Part shown: positions 44,561 through 53,624 of the stretch, piece by piece
Position numbering within the stretch: the first letter of the stretch is position 1
Layout of the letters: the number at the start of each line of letters is the position of its first letter
Source of the DNA: Minicystis rosea
Lineage (GTDB): Bacteria; Myxococcota_A; Polyangia; Polyangiales; Polyangiaceae
Direction: 5' to 3'
NCBI GenBank assembly: GCA_001931535.1
Contig: CP016211.1
Coordinates: forward strand, 11,516,377 to 11,580,376
Length of the DNA stretch: 64,000 nt
Translations under genes and position numbers: made by a program
The notes under the pieces: generated by a model
What the model was told of the DNA's origin: nothing
The model's database searches: none
The model's input: the letters and a program-made list of their open reading frames with translations, nothing else

Positions 44561-45202
44561 ATGACGTTCCAGCCGCGCCCCAACCACCCCTATGCCCATG
44601 CGGCCCGCGTCCCCGAAGGGGATGCCGTCCCGGTGTCCGCCATCCTGCCCGGCGAGGGGCCTTTCGAGATCGAGATCGGCCCCGGCCGCGGCGGCTTCAT
44701 CTTCGAGCGCGTCACCGCGCGGCCGGACGTGCGCATCGTCGGGCTGGAGATCCGGCTGAAGTGGTCGTCGATCGTGGACGAGCGTCTGAAGAAGCGGGGC
44801 CTCCATCCGCGGGCGCGCGTGCTCAACGCCGACGCGCGTGAAGCGCTCTCACGCCTCGGGCCGGATGGCGCGGTGTCCGTCTTCTACCTGCATTTCCCCG
44901 ACCCTTGGTGGAAGAAGCGGCACGAGAAGAGGCTCGTCATGGGCGATGTGCTCCTCGACTCGATCGCCCGTTTGCTCCGCGATGGAGGCGAGCTCTTCGT
45001 CCAGACCGACGTCGAGGAGCGGGCCGCGCAATATGACAATCAGGTGTCAGGACACCCCGCCTTCGAGCCGGCGGGCGACGCCATCGGATCGCCGATCCTC
45101 GCGGAAAACCCGTACGAAGCGCGCAGCCCGCGTGAGCACCGGGCCATCGCCGACGGCCTGCCCGTTCATCGATTGAGGTATCGCCGTAGGGTGCGCGCGT
45201 AG
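44561..45202 (+). CDS. trmB: tRNA (guanine-N7-)-methyltransferase
   Basis: A 213-residue SAM-dependent enzyme that forms m7G46 in tRNA variable loops. The SAM-binding motif reads EIEIGPGRGGF (about 37-47) and the family signature HFPDPWWKKRHEKRLV is present. The C-terminal part carries the REHRAI-type helix. Length is normal for the bacterial single-subunit TrmB. It lies between gspC (50-base gap) and ppk1 (27-base gap) on the same strand, so the three may be co-transcribed. Confidence 0.95.
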   Translation: MTFQPRPNHPYAHAARVPEGDAVPVSAILPGEGPFEIEIGPGRGGFIFERVTARPDVRIVGLEIRLKWSSIVDERLKKRGLHPRARVLNADAREALSRLGPDGAVSVFYLHFPDPWWKKRHEKRLVMGDVLLDSIARLLRDGGELFVQTDVEERAAQYDNQVSGHPAFEPAGDAIGSPILAENPYEARSPREHRAIADGLPVHRLRYRRRVRA

Positions 45203-45229
45203 CTCGCCCTTGGGCTATGCTCCCCGGCC

Positions 45230-47596
45230 GTGTCGACCGAGACCACTCCACTTCCCGGTGAGGTTCAGAGCCTCACGCCTCCGACGTCGAGCCCCCACCC
45301 CGAAGGTCCGCGATCCCGTGGCGACGGCAGCGTTGCGCCCGTAGCCATCGACGGTGATCCCGCGCATTACTTGAACCGCGAGCTCTCGTGGATCGAGTTC
45401 AACGCGCGCGTGCTGGCGGAGGCCGCGTCGAGCGAAGTGCCGCTCTTCGAGCGGATGAAATTCCTCGGCATCGTCTTCTCCAACCTCGACGAGTTCTTCA
45501 TGGTGCGCGTCGCCGGCCTGCAAGCGCAGACCCAACGCACCATCGCCGAGGTGCCGCCCGATGGGCTCACGCCGCACGAGCAGCTCGTCGCCATCTCGAA
45601 CCGCGCGCACGCGCTCATGGACTCCGCGTACCGCCTTTGGAACACGGACATGATTCCGGCCCTCAAGCGCGCCGGCATCGTCATCGTCCGTCCGGAGGAG
45701 CTCGCGCCCACCGATCTCGCCGTCCTCGACGAGCGCTTCCGCACCGACATCTTCCCGGTGCTCACGCCGCTGGCCATCGATCCCGGCCACCCGTTCCCGC
45801 ACCTGCGCAACAAGACGATCAACCTCGGAATCATGTTCTCGCGCGAGCACGAGGGGCAGGAGTCGGGCTTCGGCGTCATCCAAGTCCCGGCCATGCTCTC
45901 GCGGCTCATGCGCGTGCGCGTCGAAGGCGCGGTGCGCGCTTTCGTGCTCCTCGAGGACGTGATCGCGCGCCACGTGAAGGAGTTCTTCCCCGCGGCCCGC
46001 CTGCGCGGCACGTACCCGTTCCGCGTCACGCGCAATTGGGATCTCGAGATCGACGAGGAGGAGGGGGAAGACCTGCTCCAAACCATCCAGGCCGAGCTGC
46101 GCCGGCGCGATCGCGGCAACGCGGTGCGCGTCGAGATCGGGATGGCCGATGGAGTGGAGGCGAGCGTGCAACGCCTCTCCAAGGCGCTGCACGTCGATCC
46201 GCAGCTCGACGTCTATCGCGTCAACGGCCCGGTCTACCTCACCGATCTCGTGGGCATCGTCGCCGACGACGAGCGCCGCGAGCTGCGCGACGAGCCCTTC
46301 TCTCCGCAGGTGGTGCCGCCGCTGCGCGAGGCCGACGACATCTTCGCGGTCATCCGCGAGCGCGACGTCCTCCTCCACCACCCGTACGACTCCTTCGATC
46401 CGGTGGTCGAGCTCATCTCGCGCGCCGCCGACGATCCGTCGGTGCTCGCCATCAAGCAGACGCTCTATCGCACGGGCGGCGACTCACCCATCGTCAAAGC
46501 CCTCGCCCGCGCAGCCGAGAACGGCAAGCAGGTGACGGCCATCGTCGAGCTCAAAGCCCGCTTCGACGAGGCCTCCAACATCCAGTGGGCGCGCACGCTG
46601 GAGCAGAGCGGCGTGCAGGTGATCTACGGCCTCCTCGGCCTGAAGACGCACGCCAAGGCGCTCCTCGTGGTGCGCCGCGAGAAGGCCGATCGGCTGCGCC
46701 GCTACGTCCACCTCTCCACCGGCAACTACAACCCGCAGACGGCGCGTTACTACACCGATCTCGGTCTCTTCACGGCGAACCGCGAGATCGGGGAGGACGT
46801 CACGTCCCTCTTCAACCTCCTCACCGGCTACAGCGCGCCGCCGAAATGGAACCGCCTCGTGGTGGCCCCGCTCGGCCTGCACGAGGCCATCCTCGGTTTG
46901 ATCGCGCGCGAGACCGCGCACGCGCGCGCCGGCAAGAAGGCGCAGATCGTGGCGCAGATGAACGCGCTCGTGGACGTCGACGTCATCGACGCGCTCTACG
47001 CGGCGTCGCAGGCGGGCGTGGAGATCAAGCTTGCCGTCCGCGGGATCTGCTGCCTCCGCCCGGGGATCCCGGGACTCTCCGAGCGCATCCACGTGCGCGC
47101 GCTCATCGATCGCTTCCTCGAGCACGAGCGCATCTGCCGCTTCGCCAACAGCGGCAACGAGGAGGTCTACATCTCCAGCGCCGACTGGATGCCGCGCAAC
47201 TTCCACCGTCGCGTGGAGGTGTTGATTCCCATCCTCGATCCGGCGCTGCGCGAGCGCGTCGTGGCCAACACCGATCTCCTCTTCCAGGACAACACCAAGA
47301 CCTGGGAGCTCAACCGCGACGGCAGCTACGTCAAGGTCACGCCCGCGCTCCTGCCCGCGCCCGCGGTGCCCTCGGCGAACGGGCCGGCGTCGTCCCCGAC
47401 CCCCGCCGCCCCCGTGACCGCGCCGCTCGTGCGCGCGCAGCAGCGCTTCATCGAGCTCGCCCGCGAGCGCGCCAAGCAGCACAACGATCCGCTCGGGCGC
47501 TCGGGCCGCTTCCACATCCTCCTGCGCCCGCCGCAAATCCCCGTGGAAGAGATGCGCCGCGCGAAGAACGGGAAGAAGAAGAAGAACCTGCAGTGA
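45230..47596 (+). CDS. ppk1: Polyphosphate kinase 1
   Basis: Transfers the gamma-phosphate of ATP to polyphosphate. The GTG start gives 788 residues, longer than the usual 690-720. Family hallmarks are present: LNRELSWIEFNARVL near the N-terminus, the DPVVELISRAADDPSV segment, the phospho-His in GLKTHAKALL, the second active-site His in RFLEHERICRF, and SSADWMPRNF. The extra length is an N-terminal leader of about 40 residues and a C-terminal Pro/Ala-rich tail (about 710-788) ending in a Lys-rich stretch. Polyphosphate metabolism supports stress survival and development in myxobacteria. A long hairpin follows. Confidence 0.96.
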   Translation: MSTETTPLPGEVQSLTPPTSSPHPEGPRSRGDGSVAPVAIDGDPAHYLNRELSWIEFNARVLAEAASSEVPLFERMKFLGIVFSNLDEFFMVRVAGLQAQTQRTIAEVPPDGLTPHEQLVAISNRAHALMDSAYRLWNTDMIPALKRAGIVIVRPEELAPTDLAVLDERFRTDIFPVLTPLAIDPGHPFPHLRNKTINLGIMFSREHEGQESGFGVIQVPAMLSRLMRVRVEGAVRAFVLLEDVIARHVKEFFPAARLRGTYPFRVTRNWDLEIDEEEGEDLLQTIQAELRRRDRGNAVRVEIGMADGVEASVQRLSKALHVDPQLDVYRVNGPVYLTDLVGIVADDERRELRDEPFSPQVVPPLREADDIFAVIRERDVLLHHPYDSFDPVVELISRAADDPSVLAIKQTLYRTGGDSPIVKALARAAENGKQVTAIVELKARFDEASNIQWARTLEQSGVQVIYGLLGLKTHAKALLVVRREKADRLRRYVHLSTGNYNPQTARYYTDLGLFTANREIGEDVTSLFNLLTGYSAPPKWNRLVVAPLGLHEAILGLIARETAHARAGKKAQIVAQMNALVDVDVIDALYAASQAGVEIKLAVRGICCLRPGIPGLSERIHVRALIDRFLEHERICRFANSGNEEVYISSADWMPRNFHRRVEVLIPILDPALRERVVANTDLLFQDNTKTWELNRDGSYVKVTPALLPAPAVPSANGPASSPTPAAPVTAPLVRAQQRFIELARERAKQHNDPLGRSGRFHILLRPPQIPVEEMRRAKNGKKKKNLQ

Positions 47597-47677
47597 GGAT
47601 GTGACCGAGGCGGCGGCACCATCGCCGCCTCGTCGATCCCCTCTCGAGGGCGCCGGACAGCCATTGAGGTGGTCGGC

Positions 47678-47729
47678 GCCGAACAACCATTTCGATCGCA
47701 TGCGTCCGCGATCGAAATGGTTATTCGGC
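47678..47729. terminator. Long near-perfect hairpin between convergent ppk1 and transglycosylase-like genes
   Basis: Arms of 22 bases (47678-47699 and 47708-47729) match at 21 positions, with an 8-base loop (ATGCGTCC). The arm carries AACCATTTCGATCGC. It ends 6 bases before the opposing stop codon. No T-tract. Probable bidirectional terminator. Confidence 0.7.
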
Positions 47730-47735
47730 TCGGCG

Positions 47736-50054
47736 CTATTTCCGCGGGACCGTGGTCACCACCACGCGCCGGCCCTTCACGAAGGCCTTTTGCACGAGCG
47801 CGCGCAGGGCCTCGGCGGTCACCGCCTCGGCGCGCTCTCCGGTCTTGGCGATGCGCGCGAGCGCCAGGTCCTTGGGCTCGCCGCCCGTGCCCGCGCGCGC
47901 CCGCGCCGCTTGCAAGCGCGCGCGGAGCTGCTCCTTGGCCGAGGCGAGCTCCGCGTCCGTGGGCCCGCGCTCGGCGAAGCCCTCGAGCGCGCGCAACAGC
48001 TCGCGCTCGACCTCCGTCACGTCGTGGAGCACCGACGGCGCGGCCTCGATGGCCGCGACGCTGGCCGTCGCGCCGGCGTCGAGCAGCCCGCGCACCCGCA
48101 CCGCGACGTGCGTCTCCGTGAGGAGCGCGCGCGCCGCGCGGCCGAGCTGCTCGTGCGCCAACGCGATCACCGCGAGCCGCAGCGCCGCGCGCTCGTTCTC
48201 GTCGCTCGTGGGCACGAGCCATCCGAAGAGGACTCGTGATGACGGCACGGCCTCTCCAACCTCGATCCGCTCTTCGCGCGCGGGCGCGCTCACCGCTGCA
48301 TGCGATGCCATGACCTCCGCGAACGCGCGCTCGGCCGCCGTCGCGAGCGGGCCGCGATCCATCGGCCCGGAGGCCACCACCACGACGCGGAGAGGCGCTT
48401 GGAACGCCGGCGAATCCGTCCCTGGATCGGCGATGGATATCGATTGCAAAGGCATCACCGGCGCCGCCAAGACGGCGCCGGAGAGGGGTTGTTCCGCGCC
48501 GAACAACCGATCTCCGAGCGCGAGCCAGGAGCCTCCATAAGGCGTCTTCGAGAGTGCCTGTCGCCGCGCGGCGCCTGCGCGCCTGCGCGCCGCCGTCGCC
48601 GCCTCGCCGCCGTCCGTCGCGAGCTTGTGGGCCGCCTGCGCCGCGCGCTCGAGGCCGGCCTGTAGATCGGAGACGGGCACCGTCGTCGCTGCCGTCTCGA
48701 AGGCTTCGCCGCTCGGCCGCTCGCCCCGGCCCGGCTCGAGGATCTCCACGCGCGCCGTGATCGTCACGTCACCGGATGCCTTCGGGCGCCGCTCGACGAC
48801 GACGCCGTTCGCGAGCGTGAAGCGATCGCTCGCCGGCGCTGCGGGCGCCGCTGCTGCGCTCGCGCTTGCCGAGGGCGCGGGCTTGTCCTCCGGTGCGCTC
48901 GCGGAGGGCGCGGCGCTCGCCGAAGCCGCCGCGCTCGCGGCGAGGCGCGCCTGCTCTTTGGCCAGGATCACCGGCAACGCGGTCAGCGCGGTCGCCACCT
49001 TGTCGGCGGGTACGTTGACGATCACATCGCTCGCGCCCGGCGGCGTGCGATCGCGGAGCAGCTCGGGATTGTAATCGCGCAGCGTCGCGATCGACACGCC
49101 CGCGGCCCGGGCGACGAGGCGCAGCGGCGTGTCCGCGGGCACGGCGATCTCGGCCAGCTCGAAGGGCGCCGCGACGTCGAGATCGTCGAGACCGAAGCGG
49201 CCGCGATTGGCAGCGACGATGGCGAAGGCGTGCACCTGCGGGACGAAGCTCGCCGTCTCGCGCGGGATGAGCCGCGCTTCGGCCAGGTCTTTGAGCTCGA
49301 ACGGCTTCTGCGCTTCGCGCGGGCCGCGCCGCTTCTTGAGCTTCTCGATGGCCTCGTCGAGGTTCTCGTACCCCATGTTGTACGCGGCGATCGCCAAGTC
49401 CCACTGCCCATAACGATCGAACAGCTCGCGCAGGTGCACCACCGCGGCCTGCGTCGCCCGCGGAATGCTGCGGCGCTCGTCGACCCACTCCGATTGGGCG
49501 AGCCCGTAACGCTGCGCGGTTTCGGGCATGAATTGAAAGAGACCCGCGGCGCCCTTCGGCGACGTCGCCTGCGGCTCGAACCCGCTCAGGATGGCGGCCA
49601 TCCAGATCAGATCCTCCGGCAGCTCCGCGTCGCGCAGCGCCTGCTCCATGATCGGGCGGTAGCGGCCCGCGCGACGGAAGCGCTCGGCGAAGGCTTGGCG
49701 GCCCTTCTCCTCGGTCGCGAAGTACGTGACGAAGCGCATGGTCCGCTGGTTGATCGGGACCTGCAAATCGGGCACGAGGAGCGACGAGAGCGTGCCCGCG
49801 TCGCCGAGCTCGGCGTCGGTGACGCGATCGAAATCGGACGAGAGATCGGGGGCGTCGATCTCCAGCGGTGCCGGCGCCGGCACCGGCACGAGCGGCCCTT
49901 CATCGGCGGCGCGCACGCGGCTCGGGTCGCGGAACGCGACGTACGCCGCCGCGCACGACGCACGCATGGAGCTCGACGCCGCCGCCGCGGCTGCTGCCGC
50001 GATCACCGCCGCGCCGAGGAGCACGCGCCGCCGTCCTGCCGAGAGCTTCGCCAT
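47736..50054 (-). CDS. Transglycosylase-like + LysM-like + M16-like fusion, apparently without catalytic residues
   Basis: A 772-residue exported protein from ATG 50054 (signal anchor VLLGAAVIAAAAAAAA). Residues about 95-260 are an MltD-type SLT fold: SPKGAAGLFQFMPETAQRYGL and DLAIAAYNMG are conserved. The segment that should hold the catalytic Glu (…VES.F.P in MltD) reads AAILSGFEPQ, so the Glu is Leu. A LysM-like region follows (about 325-380). After an Ala/Ser/Pro linker, the C-terminal half (about 440-772) matches M16 peptidase architecture (RFTLANGVVVERRP, LRVVVVASGPMDRGPL, GPTDAELASAKEQL) but lacks HxxEH. Both domains therefore look non-catalytic; a peptidoglycan-binding scaffold is inferred. 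Confidence 0.8.
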   Translation of the reverse strand: MAKLSAGRRRVLLGAAVIAAAAAAAASSSMRASCAAAYVAFRDPSRVRAADEGPLVPVPAPAPLEIDAPDLSSDFDRVTDAELGDAGTLSSLLVPDLQVPINQRTMRFVTYFATEEKGRQAFAERFRRAGRYRPIMEQALRDAELPEDLIWMAAILSGFEPQATSPKGAAGLFQFMPETAQRYGLAQSEWVDERRSIPRATQAAVVHLRELFDRYGQWDLAIAAYNMGYENLDEAIEKLKKRRGPREAQKPFELKDLAEARLIPRETASFVPQVHAFAIVAANRGRFGLDDLDVAAPFELAEIAVPADTPLRLVARAAGVSIATLRDYNPELLRDRTPPGASDVIVNVPADKVATALTALPVILAKEQARLAASAAASASAAPSASAPEDKPAPSASASAAAAPAAPASDRFTLANGVVVERRPKASGDVTITARVEILEPGRGERPSGEAFETAATTVPVSDLQAGLERAAQAAHKLATDGGEAATAARRRAGAARRQALSKTPYGGSWLALGDRLFGAEQPLSGAVLAAPVMPLQSISIADPGTDSPAFQAPLRVVVVASGPMDRGPLATAAERAFAEVMASHAAVSAPAREERIEVGEAVPSSRVLFGWLVPTSDENERAALRLAVIALAHEQLGRAARALLTETHVAVRVRGLLDAGATASVAAIEAAPSVLHDVTEVERELLRALEGFAERGPTDAELASAKEQLRARLQAARARAGTGGEPKDLALARIAKTGERAEAVTAEALRALVQKAFVKGRRVVVTTVPRK

Positions 50055-50376
50055 GGTGATCCGGTCGCGGGCCCCTTCCCGGCCCGCCCGAGACGGTAGC
50101 AAAGCCGCGGCCCGTCGCGAACGGGAGAGTGCTCCACGAGCCCACGAGGTCGGGTTTTCCAGGAGCACCGTCCCGAGGTGACCTATCCCGCGCCGATATC
50201 GTGTTTACCGAGATCGTTTGGACGGTCGCAAACCGTCGTCAACGGTCCTCGTGGCATATGCCATTTCATCCGGGACAACCATTGATGTGCATGGGGCGGA
50301 GAGGCCGATTCCAATCTTCGTCCAAGCGCGTAATGCGCTCTTGACCGTCCCTTCAGCCTCCCTCGATCATCGTCCC
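50055..50376. other. Divergent intergenic region with inverted repeats
   Basis: 322 bases between the transglycosylase-like gene and the amine oxidase pseudogene. From about 50185 it is less GC-rich than its surroundings. It holds GACGGT-CGCAA-ACCGTC (50221-50237) with another ACGGT copy just after, possibly an operator. No gene is seen. Confidence 0.45.
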
Positions 50377-51667
50377 ATGAAGAATCCTTTACAGCGCAGA
50401 AGGTTCATTCAACAGCTCATCGCCCTCGGCGGCGCGCACGCTGCGCGATGGCCTCCAGAATGGTCAATATGCCGAAGCGGGGGCCACGCGCATCGCGGAC
50501 TCGCACAAATACACGCTCCAATACGTCGACGAGTTCAAGCTGCCGCTCCGCGAGCTCATCACCGGCGAGCCGGCGCTCTACTATCTCAAAGGCAAAGCCC
50601 CCTTCGTTCATGCCGACGGCGACCCGTGGCCCACCGACGTGCTCAAATTCCCCACGGCCGAACAACAGATGATGAAGGGCGCCGACGGCATCGTCTTCGA
50701 TTACGAGAAGCTCGACGAGCTCGGCGACCCGCTCGCGGCCGACTGGCCCACCGGCATGGCGCTCGCCTACGACGATCTCGGCATCGAGGATTACCTCCAG
50801 AAAAATGGCGCCAACGACGATGTCGTCCTCCTCGATCGCGCCATCAACGGCACCGAGCTCGGGCGCGACGCCGCGCTCTATTGGCTCATGGCCGACGTCG
50901 TCGACGCCCAATGGGACAAGACCTATGCCATCGCGGGCGGCAACGATCAGCTCCCCAAAGCCTTCGCGTCCGCGTTAGGCGATCTCGTCAAGCTCAGGTG
51001 CCGAGTCACGGAGATTGCTCAGACCGACCATGGAGTGACCGTCACGTACGACAAGGGCTCGGGCATGGCGGAGCAGGTCTCCGGGGATCTCTGCGTGGTC
51101 GCCATTCCGTATTCCCTCCTTCGCAAGGTGAAGATCACCCCCGAGCTGTCGGCTGCGAAGAAGAACGTGGTCGACAACCTGTCGATGATGCCGGTCGGTC
51201 GTTGTTATCTCCAGACCAAGACGCGCTTCTGGCAACAGAAGGGTATCGGCGGTCTCAAGGTGGCTCGCACCGATACATACGCGGAGCGTCTTTGGGACAT
51301 GACGAAAGTGCAAGACGGCGCGAGCGGCGTCCTGCTCTCGTACATGATGGCAGACAACGCCGAGGCCTTCGGCGCCCAAGCGGACGCGATGAAGGTCGAC
51401 TACGTGCGGAAGAAGGTGGCCGAGTTCTTTCCGGAGATCGACGGCGAGCTCCTGGCCAGCGTCTACAAGGTTTGGCAGGACGACCCGTGGGCCGGCGGCG
51501 GCTGGGCCTATTACAAGCCCGGTCAGATGAAAGACATGTTCCCCGCCGCCAAGAAGAGTGAGGGAAGGCTGTACTTCTGCGGAGAGCACACCTCGCCCTG
51601 GTCGGGGTGGATGCAGGGCGCCCTCGAGTCGGCGAATCGGGTGGTCGGCGAAATCGTGGCGGGCTGA
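50377..51667 (+). pseudogene. Tat-signal flavin amine oxidase with deleted FAD-binding region and frame break
   Basis: From ATG 50377 one frame gives a twin-arginine signal (MKNPLQRRRFIQQLIALGG). The amine oxidase body is in another frame: TLRDGLQNGQYAEAGATRIAD from about 50438, continuing to the stop at 51667. The body ends with LYFCGEHTSPWSGWMQGALE, the usual C-terminal FAD contact of this family. The N-terminal Rossmann motif (GxGxxG, about 60-70 residues between the signal and TLRDG) is absent, and the frame changes near 50430. An out-of-frame deletion fits best. A shorter frame could start at ATG 50639 (342 residues) but would have no dinucleotide-binding fold, so activity is unlikely. 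Confidence 0.7.
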
Positions 51668-51670
51668 GGC

Positions 51671-52747
51671 TCAAGGCTTGATCGAGAGCGTCGCGAGCAC
51701 CCGCCCGCAGGCTTCCCGCTGCGTGCCGAAATCCACCTTGGGCTTGGCCATGTCACCCACGTATGCGCAGATGACCTCCAGCGTCGAGCGCGGGCCGAGC
51801 GAGGCGTAGACCCGATCTTCGAAGATGTCGTGCGAGCCGCTCGAGATGCGGTATCCCTGACTGCCGTTCACGGTGAGCCGCTCGGCGGAGTCCTTCTCTT
51901 CTTTGAAGCTCTGCTCGTTTCCGCCCGGGAACAGCGTGCTCACGGGGACGGCGCCGCTGCTCTTCATCACGTCGAGGAGCGGGCCCACGCGCACCGAAAT
52001 CGTCATCTGAAAGGGCGACGGCCGGTCCTTGCCGTGGCCGGATCGATCTTCGATCGTCCCGATGATTTCGGTCTTGAGCGTGGCCCCATCGGGCTTCTGG
52101 CGCACCTCGAGGAGCTTGTCGGGATAGGTGAAGCTCATCGCCATTCCGGGGTGCTTCCACGTCGCTTCGGACGTCGGGGCGGGGGCGTCGCCGCTCTTCG
52201 CGAGGAGCTTCTGGGCACGCTCGGCGGAGACGACCTCGATGCTCGGGAGCTGAGGCGGGCCGCCGCCGATGACCAGCGCGCGGGCGTTCTCGCAGAGGAT
52301 GACGCTGGCGCCGGTGTTCTCGTGCGTCGGGCCGCAACCGCGGAGCTGCGCCGCGATGGCTTGGATCTTCGCGCTCCCGTCGAACACCGCGCCGCCGACG
52401 CGCGCGCCCCCCGGGAGCTCGCGGAGGGCGACGCTCACGCCGCCCACGCGATCGCCGTCGAAGCTCGCGACGTACGGGCCCACGGTGACGTCGGTCGACA
52501 TCGGGCCCTTCTTCGTGGGCAGGCCGAGCGCGTCGAGGTCGGCGCGCGTCATGCCGATGCGGACCGGGCCGATGGACTCGCCGGGGACGAGCACGGGCGC
52601 CGTCGTGGCCGCCGCGCTCGAAGCGCTCGGCGCGGGAGGCGTCGCGGAGTGGGCCGTCTTTTCCGTAGGACCGGAGCTCCCCGGCGTGCAGGCCGCGACA
52701 CAGGCAATCAACGAGACCAGAGAGCAGGCGAGACGACCGGCGAGCAT
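51671..52747 (-). CDS. Uncharacterised lipoprotein
   Basis: A 358-residue lipoprotein. The ATG at 52747 has AAGGAG 7 bases upstream and gives the signal MLAGRLACSLVSLIACVAAC. A Ser/Ala/Pro linker precedes a conserved-looking first domain (PGESIGPVRIGMTRADLDAL, about 50-190) of the kind seen in many proteobacterial lipoproteins that start with 'IGpirlGmt'. The second domain (about 195-358) carries MAMSFTYPDKLLEV and FEDRVYASLG. No catalytic residues are recognised. It is convergent with the amine oxidase pseudogene with only 3 bases between stops, leaving no room for a separate terminator. It is divergent from the ECF sigma operon. Confidence 0.7.
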   Translation of the reverse strand: MLAGRLACSLVSLIACVAACTPGSSGPTEKTAHSATPPAPSASSAAATTAPVLVPGESIGPVRIGMTRADLDALGLPTKKGPMSTDVTVGPYVASFDGDRVGGVSVALRELPGGARVGGAVFDGSAKIQAIAAQLRGCGPTHENTGASVILCENARALVIGGGPPQLPSIEVVSAERAQKLLAKSGDAPAPTSEATWKHPGMAMSFTYPDKLLEVRQKPDGATLKTEIIGTIEDRSGHGKDRPSPFQMTISVRVGPLLDVMKSSGAVPVSTLFPGGNEQSFKEEKDSAERLTVNGSQGYRISSGSHDIFEDRVYASLGPRSTLEVICAYVGDMAKPKVDFGTQREACGRVLATLSIKP

Positions 52748-52958
52748 GATGTTCTCCTTCGAGCGGTAGCGACCAAGAGACGCGCCGGACAGCAAAAGGA
52801 TCCGACGCTTCATGAAGGAGACGCTCGCCGCGCGCCGCCGTAACACGAATTGTCACCAGCGCGCCGCTGCAGCCGTCGTGCCGTCCGGGATGCGCCCGCG
52901 CGGCGCGGTACGATTTCTGAGCCTTCCGCGACCCGGGCCGCGACTATGTGGATCACCC

Positions 52959-53624
52959 GTGCCCTTGCTCCGCAAAGCGCCTCCCCCCGTGCCCGCACCG
53001 CCGCGATTGGCGCCGGTGCGCCGGCTTCCGGTCGACGGGAGCGGCTGGGACGACGCCGCCGTCGCGCGTGCCTTGGTCGAGGGACAGGCCGTCGCGGCGT
53101 CGATCGCGTGGGATCGATATTCGGGCTTGGTGCGCGGTGTCCTCCGTCGATCCATTGGCCCCGACGCGGACGTGGAGGACGCCGTTCAAGACGTCTTTCT
53201 TCGCTTCTTTTCGCAAATTGGCAATCTCCGCGATCCGAGCGCGCTGCGCCCCTTCTTGATTGGTATCGCGCTCCACGTCGCCGGCTCGGAGCTGCGACGG
53301 CGGCGCGTGCGCCGCTTTCTCCGTCTCACCGTCGACGGCACGCTGCCCGAGCGTGCCGGCGACGGGGATGACGACGAAGCGCGGGCCGCGCTCCGAAGGC
53401 TCTATGCCATCCTCGATCGGCTCGATGACGATGGACGCCTCGTCTTCGTCCTCCGGCACATCGAAGGCCTGGAGCTCTCCGAGGTCGCCGCCGCGCTCGA
53501 CACGTCGCTCGCGACGGTCAAGCGCCGCCTCGCGAAGGTCACCGCCCGCGTGCTCGCCATGATCGCGCGCGAGCCCGCGCTCGCCGAGTACGTGCGTCAT
53601 CTGCCTGAGGAGGAAGGGTCATGA
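52959..53624 (+). CDS. ECF-family RNA polymerase sigma factor
   Basis: A sigma-70 region 2 (about 45-100: DADVEDAVQDVFLRFFSQI, then FLIGIALHVAGSELRRRR) and region 4 (about 150-205: LVFVLRHIEGLELSEVAAAL with helix-turn-helix TSLATVKRRLAK) make this an ECF sigma factor. The GTG at 52959 is chosen (GGAT upstream), giving 221 residues. Earlier starts (52890, 52812) would add a Pro/Arg-rich leader of doubtful reality. The stop overlaps the FecR-domain gene by 4 bases, the usual arrangement of an ECF sigma with its membrane anti-sigma or signal transducer. The operon may control itself and nearby envelope genes. Confidence 0.88.
   Translation: MPLLRKAPPPVPAPPRLAPVRRLPVDGSGWDDAAVARALVEGQAVAASIAWDRYSGLVRGVLRRSIGPDADVEDAVQDVFLRFFSQIGNLRDPSALRPFLIGIALHVAGSELRRRRVRRFLRLTVDGTLPERAGDGDDDEARAALRRLYAILDRLDDDGRLVFVLRHIEGLELSEVAAALDTSLATVKRRLAKVTARVLAMIAREPALAEYVRHLPEEEGS

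Noticed and set aside
41587..44583. 998-codon minus-strand open frame across lnt and gspC
   Set aside because: Out of frame with lnt and antisense to gspC; low-complexity Arg/Gly sequence.
50639..51667. Intact short amine oxidase starting at 50639
   Set aside because: Family-like sequence continues upstream of this Met in the same frame and the FAD Rossmann region is missing, so it is a remnant rather than a complete gene.
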